This document shows, in pieces, positions 44,561 through 54,226 of a DNA stretch of 64,000 nucleotides. The DNA lies in assembly GCA_963920635.1 (NCBI GenBank), contig OY987303.1, positions 58,304,278 through 58,368,277 on the forward strand, written 5' to 3'. This stretch comes from Pseudeuparius sepicola (taxonomy: Eukaryota; Arthropoda; Insecta; Coleoptera; Anthribidae). A model generated the notes under the pieces. That model saw nothing but the letters and a program-made list of their open reading frames with translations, did no database searches and was not told the DNA's origin. The translations under genes and the position numbers were made by a program. How positions within the stretch are numbered: the stretch's first letter is position 1; every line of letters begins with the position of its first letter.

Positions 44561-45669
44561 CTAATGTTCGTAGAATAATAATAATTCACCTTAAGATCTT
44601 AGCGAAAATCGAGTGCTCGACAAAAACGTTGGAATTTTGTTTGTACAAATTTGTGGGAGGCTTAAGACATAGTTAAATAAATATACACAGAGCGCTGGTG
44701 TTTTTTGTAATGGTTCATCTTTGGGTGGCTAAAGTAAAAAAAATATATATCCAGTTAGTGATAAACGTTATTGACCAAATTGATTGGGAAGTGATTTATT
44801 TGTGATTTTTGTTCGCAATATATTTAATCTGATGCGGAAGTCGTTAGAGATTACTCGGGTAGTTTGCACATAATTTCCTGGGAGGGTTTTAGAGAACTAT
44901 ACGGCTTACGAATAGTTTATTTGTCTGTAGAATAAATGATTATTGTCCAATGTATTTCAAACATTAAGGTTAAATAAACACTGTATTAATAAGTTTCGGC
45001 TTTTTATTTACTTCACATGGTCAAAAGTGAGATTTCAAATACATAGCAAAATAAGGTAATTTTCTGAAATTTACCAATAATAAAAACAAAAATAGTTCAA
45101 ATGCACTTATTATGTCGAAAATAATGGTTTCGTGTAGGAATGGCAACGATATATTTATATTGACTTTTCTTGCGATATATCGGTAAATATATCGATATTT
45201 TGATGCGATATATCGCAACGAAAACTATTATAATTTCTCCAGTTTAAGTTAAACTGGAGGATAGTGAAGGCCTTTGGAAAACTGAGATTGAGATTATCGT
45301 TATATGTGAGCTCTCGGCAATAATAACACATTTTATACCTATTTTTCGAAAATTTATAAACATAAATATTATGAATTACAAAATAAAAAAATCAATAACA
45401 TTCGATATATCGAAATATTCAATATATCGAGTAAATCAATAAATTGATTCAATATATCATATGAAACAATATATCGATATATTTTTAAATTTTGCCATCC
45501 CTAGTTTCCTAACAGATAAGATGTTTTCTATCGTTAGAGAGCATTATGTAAGTAACAAATAAAACATTCTTTTAAACAATCCAAAATAGTTAAAACAGTA
45601 TATTTCAAAGCAAAATAAAAACAAAGACACCATATTTATAAAGTACAAACTGATTAGCTTACCATAACC
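44561..45669. other. intergenic region between convergent HECTD1 and HPF1
   Basis: AT-rich. Holds a probable hAT-type MITE at 45137-45505: ends TAGGAATGGCAA / TTGCCATCCCTA, many gatatatcg motifs, imperfect 8-bp flanks GTTTCGTG and GTTTCCTA. Otherwise nothing recognised. Confidence 0.6.
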
Positions 45670-48639
45670 TCACTCTACCACGCTCAACCTGCCGCCCTTC
45701 TTCCTCTCCTTCATGTGGGCCTCCGCTATTCTTGCGAAAACGTCCCTCTTCAGCAACCTGTAACCGGTGCCCAAAAACTGGGCCACCGTGGAATTCAGCC
45801 GGTCCGTGCCGTGCGCCAAAATGTCCCACCCGAGTTCGATGCTGGTGCCGAAGTCGCACTCGTCGGCCGCTATGCTGGCGTACGTGAACACCGGCTGGAG
45901 CTCGGACAGGTACTTGTCTTTCTGTTCCGGAAGAGCGCCGTCGAGTTTTGCGAGAAGCGCCCTGAGCGATTTGTTGTCTAGGGCCAGTTCGCGGTAGCCT
46001 ATTTTTGTCCTAAAACGGAATATAAATGCACTCTATTGCCACATATTGAATAGATGAGTCCACAGCGCTATCTTTTTTTTATCAGTCTAGCCAAAATCAT
46101 GTTTACATTTGCATTGAATAACTATCTATAAATCCTTTATCTATGACTATCTATTTATTGTCACCAATTTGACAAAACTCATCAACCATGACAATATCAG
46201 TCCTACTTTTTTCCTGTCAAAGGTTTACTATGTTAATTTTATAAAAATGTGTGTGTGTTCGGTGTGCACCTATATTAACAACAAAATATCAATGATGATT
46301 TGTGGTAATAATTGGCCTTAGAACATCGAAACTACTTTCAAAAAATGAGGAAACCTGATTCGATGTCAATAAAAAAACTGATCTGCTGCTGATCACAGAA
46401 AATTCTACAGTTAGGTTAGGTGGTAATATTTCTTTTCATATTTCTATGGTACCATCACAGAGATCATATATATAGAGAACTGAACAAGTCTCTTTTATGG
46501 CAAATTGTGGGTTTGCGCATGGGCCTATGGAACATGCGCATTAGACCTTCAGACTGCGCAATTCAAAACAGTGGTTGTTTTCCTGAATTACTATCTCCCT
46601 ACCAACTTGCATATTGATAATAAATTAAGCTCACCTCAATGTGCACTGGTCAAGACTTGGATAACTACAACTAGGTTCGTTTATACTTGTAAAACTAGTT
46701 TCGTTCAAACTACTAGAATTTGCTTCACTGATGCTAGAACTTGACTTGTTTTCATCTACCTTTATAACTTTAACACTAAAACAAATAAGCTACTAATAGT
46801 TTCTTACACCACAATCATGTTAATATGCTTACTTAAATGTGCTTAAATGATGGTTTAGGTGGTCTTAATAGAAGAGTTGGTACCGCATTTTCAATTAGCT
46901 ACATTTTGACTCGTTTCGTTTTTAAACACTCTGGTGTAAAATGAGCAGAACATATTCGAGATTATCACTTAATTACATAAAACACTCAAATAACTAAAAC
47001 GCGAAGAAACTATTAATTAGCTGAAAATCGAAAAAATTATGCCACAAAGCGTCTATGATGCAAACAACGGTAGGTTATACTTGGTTTGTCGCTGTCAAAT
47101 GGCTGTCAAAGAGTGTCAAGTTTCACAAAACACTACCTCAAATTGCAAATGTGCATGTCCACTGGGCCTATTTAATACTATTTTTTACTATTTTATGATT
47201 TTAAATTCGTCAGATTTTCCACACATTGTATGTATAAAAAACATCGTCCAGCACTCTACCTATGATCTCTATGGGTACCAAAAAACAGCAAACAGTGACA
47301 CTAAATAGAGAATTATTCAATGCAAACATAAATTAATATTACTTTGGTGGCGCTGACAAACAAGGATAGCTATAGGGCGGACCTTTCGTCTCTTTTTTCA
47401 AGACCAAATTTTCAGTGGACTCGTCTATTTACCTCAAATAGATTTTAAAGAATTCTACACCCAAGTAGGATGCCCTATATTCTACACCTTCCTGCCTAGT
47501 ATTGTAATATGCAATATTGTATTTTCTTTTATTCACTTACTTCCTGTTATAAGGCACAACCAATCCGACCTTATTAAACGTTCGAACTACAATTTTTTTC
47601 TCCCGTTGAACCATCCTGTCGGTCTTCTCGGATAAATCTAATTTCAACTCGCTTGCCTTCTTCTTAAGAGCCGCCTGTATCCTAGATATATGCATTTTTT
47701 TAAACGGATCACCAGTTTTCTTTAAATTCTCCAAGTAAATGCTAAAAAGTCCCTAATAATTATATCTTGTAAGGCTTTTAGATAAAAATAGACATACTTA
47801 ACAGCAGCAAATATGTTATCGCCCATTGTCATCAGGACACCATTTTGATTTGCCGAGTTTGAAACTAGGAATACTGGCAGCTCGTTTGGGTCATCACGGA
47901 AGTATCCAATGTGGTAACCAGACTTATCATCACCTACAATTTATTTATTACATAGACAATATGTAGATGTGTTTTTAATTTAACGTATAACCAAATTTAA
48001 TTCCCTATTCCTCCTAAAGGTTTACAATAATTGTATTTTATCATTTTACCTACCTTTTAAAACTGTCTGCAATTCAGGTGGATCTCGGAAATACCTCCAA
48101 TGAACAAGATATTGTTCTTCTGGTAGGTCTTTTGTAAATTTGCCAGCCAGCACATCATACGGCCCTACTAAAGTCAAACCCACATCATTTAAACCTTGTA
48201 ATGGAGCGTTCGCTTTTAAATGTTTGCAAAACTCGTAAAACTGATAAAAATCTTCAGGCATTTCAACGAGAAACTTGGCTTTTATAAATTCTCTAGGCTT
48301 TAAAGATGTGATTGTTCCATTCGAATGATTTTCAATTTCTATTTTGGTATCTTCAGAAATTGTATTAGCAGAGTTCTGGCCATTTGAAAAAAAATTGACC
48401 TTATTTCTACTGGGTTCTCCTTGGTTCTCATCGTCATCTTTCTTTTCAAATATGTTCACTTCTTTGATTTCTTTATCTCCTGTCTGTATTTTAATTTTTT
48501 TATTGGGTTGCATATCACCTTTCATTTCAGAATTTGGTGGGTGTTTATATTTGTTGTGATGCACTGGATTCTTTTGATAGCATTTGGATCCATATTTACA
48601 AAGAATCCGGTTGTCTTTCTTATCATTTTCTGAGTCCAT
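45670..48639 (-). CDS. HPF1: Histone PARylation factor 1 (HPF1) with N-terminal PBZ zinc finger
   Basis: HPF1 binds PARP1/PARP2 at DNA breaks and completes a joint active site that directs ADP-ribosylation to serine. Minus-strand exons 48639-48054, 47933-47798, 47741-47541, 46009-45670 join in phase to 420 residues plus TGA. N-terminus (residues 12-36): PBZ finger with CKYGSKCYQKNPVHHNKYKHP (two Cys, two His), followed by a Lys/Asp-rich linker and the HPF1 core: MPEDFYQFYEFCKHL, GLTLVGPYDVL, HIGYFRDDPNELPVF, MTMGDNIFAA, and AADECDFGTSIELGWDIL. The Glu of DEC corresponds to the catalytic Glu284 of human HPF1. Human HPF1 (346 residues) lacks the PBZ; I recall it being present in insect orthologues. 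Neighbour of a second PBZ gene (TDP1). Confidence 0.93.
46456..47273 (-). mobile_element. internally deleted P-element-like relic in HPF1 intron 3
   Basis: Inverse-orientation relative of 33830-34641: shares the THAP end (complement of HFTPECF near 46940), the Ser-rich exon and both flanking introns. Ends CACAGAGATCATATATATAG and CTACCTATGATCTCTATG, with 8-bp flanks GGTACCAT (46448-46455) and GGTACCAA (47274-47281). Coding is not intact. Confidence 0.75.
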
Positions 48640-49389
48640 TACAAAATATTACCACCTATATTACCTTTTGGCGGGCAAAAGGCAAAAATGAAGAAAGAGA
48701 AATTAAAACATATGATTTTGACGTTTAAGAATTGAGACAGATATCACAAAACACTAAAAAAATATTCGATTATGAACCTAATGACAAAAATAAAAAACGA
48801 AGGGTTCCGTTTATAGATAGCTTTGTTCCAAGAACAGTACTGAACCAGTTCTAGGGAATCAGAATGCAGAAAAGCTGGACCAACAATAGTGTTGGTCCAG
48901 AGAAAAGTAATTCCAGAACTGTTTTTAACATCGAATTGATTTTCTACTTGTCAATTCAATGTTTTTTAACCAATTAGATAGCTGAGAACCACTTTAGGAC
49001 TGTTGTTGGAACAAACCTGATAAGACCTTGACTTGAGATCAGATTACTCTAAAAGTTAGATAATCATCTGTGGTTTTTATTCTTCTTCTTCTTCTTCTTT
49101 CTTTTTCTTGGGCTGGGCTACTTGGCCATTAACCCAGAGACGACGTTTATTGCACCGCCCTTACTGTTCCTCAAAGGTTGATCTGGTTTATACCATCCCA
49201 TGAGGAAATAATTGGTTTTCTTCACTTTTTATTTCTCTTCTAGGTCCTTTCTTTATTTGCTTTTTTCTTTCTTCTTGAGGCATAGGTGATAGGGGTTAGT
49301 TAAGACAAAAACAAAAACCAAAAACAAAACAGAGGATATAACGTGTTGGAATAAGGATTAGGGAAGTATGTTTGTCTGCGTTATGTTAA
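48640..49389. other. upstream of HPF1, with a TTTGTTCCAA inverted-repeat element
   Basis: The HPF1 promoter must lie here, but I see no diagnostic motif. At about 48816-49017 an element begins gctttgttccaagaacagt and ends actgttgttggaacaaac, with an inner hairpin ggaccaacaatagtgttggtcc. A pyrimidine-rich tract lies at 49080-49110. Confidence 0.55.
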
Positions 49390-50420
49390 ATGTCTTATAG
49401 CTCAATTTTGTTAAAGTTCAAGAAATCCATAATCATGTTTATGATGTTAGAGTTTGTTATACTTAATACAGTAAATACGGATAACGGGCTTTCATTTAGT
49501 TCCAACACCAAATCGCGATATAGGTCAGAGTTGTTAGGAGTGGAATTTAGTGGACATTCAAATAAGATGTGAGTAAGAGTTCCTCTCATATTGCACCTGC
49601 AATTAGGTGTGTTTGATATCCCTATCCTGTGCAGATGTTCTGGTGTTAGGCAATGTCCCGATCTAAGTCTAATATAGGTGGTTATGTGTCTTCTATTTTT
49701 AAATTCGTTTTTTTAAAACCAGGGTATCTTGTGGAATTCAAAACCTATTTTTGCGTAATGATTATGTTTGTCTTTTACTTGTACGTTCCATTCAATTGCA
49801 AACCTTTTCAATATGTGTTTCTTTAGCATGGAGCCTATATCTTCTGATTCTACCTTTATTATAGAAGGTATATTTAGATCTTTTCCTATTTTTGCAAGCT
49901 TATCAGCTACCTCATTCCCTTCCACACCCTTATGTCCTGGAATCCACGATAACCTAATATTATATCCTTCCTCTCTGGCTACAATTAAAAATCTTTTGGT
50001 AGTAGCTGCAATGTAGTGGGATATATATCCCTTATTGTCATTTAATTTATCAATGGCACTTTTTGAATCCGAAAAGATAATTGCTTTTTTTATATTCTTA
50101 TTGATACATATTTCTATAGCTTTATTAATAGCTATGATTTCAGCTGTGCATATTTGAGTGTGGTTGTATATTCTGGAGGAAAAATTATAATCGATATTAG
50201 GTATGTGGACTCCAATTCCTACTTTTGTGGTCGCTGGGTCAAGCGAACCATCCGTAAAAATGAATGTATAATCTGTATATTTACTTTTAAAAAAATTAAG
50301 AAATTCTTGGTTGTTGACAAATTCCGATTTATCTGTTTTCCATAAAATCATTGAAATTGGAGTAATTTGATGGAGGATATCAAATTCAAATTCAGTTTGT
50401 ATATCGTATGTCCTTAAATT
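49390..50420 (-). mobile_element. non-LTR retrotransposon fragment with RNase H domain
   Basis: Minus-strand frame 50351-49713 encodes an RNase H: FTDGSLDPATTKVGIG (first Asp), TAEIIAINKAIEI (Glu), IIFSDSKSAID (Asp), WIPGHKGVEGNEVADKLAK (His and Asp). After a one-base break at a T run (49710) the frame continues with HITTYIRLRSGH and CRCNMRGTLTHILFECP, the usual zinc-binding tail after RNase H in I/R1/Jockey-like LINEs. The reverse transcriptase is missing. Not functional. Confidence 0.87.
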
Positions 50421-50423
50421 TTT

Positions 50424-51103
50424 CTCAGACTAATGAATAAAGGGGACGAATTTGTTTACAAATTTAAGTGAATTGTTGACAGGCATAGTTGTTTATCTAT
50501 CCCCATGTTTACAAATATTGGTTTCTTACTGACCTGCCCCAAACATGTTGTCACATTTAAGAGTAACAATAACTAGGAATATCATAAATAAAACCGGCAA
50601 TTTCTTTAGTAGATGCATTGAACGTAAAATTGCCCCCACTTATAAAATTCAGGCGGAACAGTAAAGTAAAACAACCTTTTCGTGTTCAAGAAAGGTTACG
50701 TAGGTGTTTTATTATTGACAAAATGGTTATAGTAGAGAACACCCATTACTCTTCGCACTAATCGGCAACGTTGCGGCAGTTTGACAGGGACCAAAGTTAG
50801 CGCTTGCTCAAATTGTTTGTTTTCCATTTTGTTTGTTTTGGTTTGTGCTTCGGTATTTGCTTAGTTTTACCAAAGAACAAACGCTAAATTCGAGATTTTC
50901 GTGCGGTTCCAAGTTTAAAATATTAAAAAATAGTAAAAAGTGCAAGTGCCTTTTCTCTAAAGTGGAAAAAGAGAATATTTCGTTCCATAGGTAGTATTTT
51001 GTAAATGCATTTATCTCTTTCATAAAGTGAGAGGGTTCAGCTTACTGTTTACATCTGTATAAAGACGCTATAATGCGGTGTCCCCTTTATTCATTAGTCT
51101 GAG
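50424..51103. mobile_element. 680-bp inverted-repeat element upstream of the SWT1-like gene
   Basis: Starts CTCAGACTAATGAATAAAGG and ends with its inverse; arms about 24 bp nearly perfect. No coding region or clear target duplication. It ends 524 bases before the SWT1 start codon and may contribute to its upstream region. Confidence 0.75.
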
Positions 51104-51626
51104 TTTATATTTTAGTTTTCTTTTTTGATATTGTCAAAATTGTGAAGCTGGTTCAACAACTATGAACCGAGATCACTAATTTTAGAGGTGGGGAGAAAGT
51201 GATCCCTGCCAATCGAACGCGTCATACTCACCTGAAATCAGTTAGGATCGATCCAGATCACTTATTTATTGCCAATCGAATACGGCTACTTTAAGTGGGT
51301 TTTACACGATTATAATTCTATATACAAATTTCTTAATCTAGGGCATGTTTTAATAAACAATTCACATAAATATATGTTTATTTATTAGTTTCTAATTTCT
51401 TGTAACAATTGTTGCGAATACACCCTTAAAAGATATTTTAAAAAAGTGTCCTGGTGTTACATTTCTGAACGTAACTCCACCTAGAGAGATATTTCTGCAA
51501 GCAACCTAACCTCAATTTTCTGTAATGGCTTATTTGAATTTAGGAGGGAAATCTAACCTTCATATTTTATAGACAGTATTTTTTCAAACAACTTTTCTTA
51601 TTAGAACGTTTTTTTTTTAACACACC

Positions 51627-53462
51627 ATGTCTTATTACCATAGTAGACCATTTCTGCGGGCTGTACGACGAAACGGTGGCCATAATAACAATTATTACAA
51701 TAACCGACAGTATTATCAACGGCAAGCTTACCAAGCGCCCTATTCTCAGTACCCAGCTCCTTGGCAAAGCGATTGTCCCTTTGGCCAAAACAGGAACTAT
51801 TTCTCATTTGAGAACAGTGCAGTACAACGTTACGGAAACGAAAATTTTCGAAACAACCAGAATTACACTCGATGCAATACAATGCAACATAATCCAGATA
51901 GAAATCAAGATCGAGGGGACTCGAATAACAATAAGAGAAAAAGAAAACAATGTTTCCGGGAATTGCACTTGGAGTTTCGCAACAAGAAAGTGAAAATTAA
52001 CGAGGAAAGGCCACTTCATTTAGCTGACAAGTAGGTTTACTTTAGTAGGTAGAAGATGTAAAGATTAAAACGGTTTTAACAGAATTTCAATTTACTTCCA
52101 ATACAAATAAATAATGTTGGTTATTGTTGATTGTCTATATCTAATTAAGATAAAATTTGAGATTTCTGATTTGACATTTTAGAAACACAAAGATCTCTAA
52201 ACAAGAAAAAATCGAATTGCCAAAATGTCCTCAAATACAACACAATGCTAAATTCGCCATGATACCTATATCGAAAGATCAAACAAAAGACAAAATGTTC
52301 ATATCCACACCTTTAAAAACCGATATAAAAACAGAAGCATTCAAGTCACCGATAGAATTAACACGAAAAAACATAATACCTTCTTCGACACCGGTAAAAC
52401 TTGACAAAAAAGGGACCAGTGCCGACGAAGGGTTCAACGAAGATTTGAAAATCGACAAGTGCAGCAGCAACTTGTTTTTACCGAACATCGATAAGCTGTC
52501 GTTCACGAGAGTGTGGTTAGACAAGCCGGATGAAGAAGAAGTGAACAGTTCGAGCGAATTTGCGGATATGTCGTTGATTGTCAATGTCGATGATAATACT
52601 TTGTGTACAAGCAATTTACTCAACGATATGCCTCCAGAACAGGTAACACATTGCAATCTACAAATTAACTATTTAGATATTCCTTTTTTTATGCCCTTGA
52701 CCTTTGATATTATGAAGAAATTGGCAATCTCGAAATTTTTTTAAAGATAACTAGTTCATATTTCCAACTATAAGTTGGCAGCAGTGAGTTTCGTAGAAAC
52801 TTTTCTGCAAACTTAAATGTTTCAACGATTGCAGGTTAAGGTAAAACCGACAAAATCGAGAGACATAGCAGTAGTGTTGGATACATACGTTTTTATCTAC
52901 AATTTGAACGTTTTGGAAAAGATACTAGATTTAAATGTAGAAGAAAGCACCATTAAACCTGTGATATATATGCCGTGGGTTGTCCTCAGGCAGCTGGACG
53001 AAATAAAAGATTTTGGGGAAAACGTTCAGCTAAAACGTACAGCACAAGCCGCCAACAAGTTTATTAGCGTTGCTTTAGATACGAAAAATCCCAGGTTTAT
53101 AGGCAAGTGAAAACGGAATAAAATTGAGGATATCCTTCTGGCTTCAAAACATAAAATTGTTTAACTATTTTGTAGGTCAAAATATTGAAGAGGAACAGGA
53201 AGTGATTAATCTCATCAGGCCAAAAACTGAACCAGATGATAAGGTCATTGGTACATTCAAACAAGCAACGAGAAAATTTAAACACGTGGTAAGTAACTTT
53301 TTTTTTCGACATGAAATAAGTAAATAATGAATGCTCACTACATTACAGCTATTGACAACAAACAGCGCAAATTTGAGAAATAAGGCTGCTATGGATAATA
53401 TTCAAGTATATACACCCGAAGAAATTCTCGCCAAAATACGAAGTATTTTGTGGGAAGTTTAA
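51627..53462 (+). CDS. SWT1: SWT1-like PIN-domain ribonuclease
   Basis: SWT1 proteins are nuclear PIN endoribonucleases involved in quality control of transcripts at the nuclear pore. Exons 51627-52030, 52183-52642, 52835-53102, 53176-53288, 53349-53462 give 452 residues. The first exon encodes an Asn/Gln/Tyr/Arg-rich region with a KRKRK basic cluster; the second is charged with no known domain. The PIN domain starts in exon 3: VVLDTYVFIYN (first Asp; Asn is usual instead of Tyr), MPWVVLRQLDEIKD, KRTAQAANKF, then EPDDKVIG, and LLTTNSANLRNKA, where the Asp usual in TND is Ser. Intron 3 has a GC donor (ATAG|GCAAGT). Shorter than human SWT1 (about 900). The family call rests on the PIN blocks; N-terminal sequence gives no support. 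Confidence 0.75.
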
Positions 53463-54226
53463 TAGTTTCTTAAATATTGGCTTTCAAAGAAATTTTTGTT
53501 GTTGTCTATAGAGCTGAATGATAGTTTACTTACATCAACCTAATATTTTTTTGCTGCTGTTTAGCTCAAAAAATTTCAGTTCTTCAACTCAATATTCTGC
53601 AAGGTTTTTATTTTTAGTTTTTGCTGCAGAGTCTTATTTTTGGTATACAATGTATAAGACAAAAGTTCCTACCGTTACCTCTCGAATATATTTTATTTTG
53701 TGTACAATACACTCATTTATTTTATAAAAGAAAGTTTAATTTTTGTTTTGTTTTTAATATTTTCTTAAGTGTTGTAGATATCCGTCCTTATTTTTATTTT
53801 TTATTTTTTTGTAGTATGGTTTTAAATCAACAAATTAGAAATTAATAACAAATGTTAACCTACCTCATATCTGATAAAACAGACTGCATTGGAATAAAAA
53901 GTTTTTTGATTTTAGAAATCCCCGAAAAAAATTCTAATTTTTAGTGCTGCCTTGACAATACTGTTCCTCTAAAAATGTTGATAAAGAAAATGAAAACTTT
54001 CAAACCTAATGGTAAAATTTGTATATTTTAATTAAAAAATGGGCTTTACTTTATTAAAGTCGGTATTGAGTATGGAAATGAAAATTAAACTAAGCCAAAT
54101 TAGGGTTTTTTGATTATTTATTTTAGAAATATAAAAAAACGCTAATTCTAATATTTTAAAGTACAAAAATATTTTAAATGAAACTATAACTAGATATTTA
54201 TCATTCCAACATAATAGGTATTCATT
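53463..54226. other. AT-rich spacer between SWT1-like and piggyBac-derived genes
   Basis: No coding region recognised. An AATAAA near 53893 could serve the SWT1-like transcript. The two genes are convergent. Confidence 0.5.

Noticed and set aside
33735..47308. Matching short frames ([10 protein letters not shown]...) at 33735-34070 and 47039-47308
   Set aside because: Shared only because both lie in copies of the P-like relic; antisense to its THAP exons, so not a gene family.
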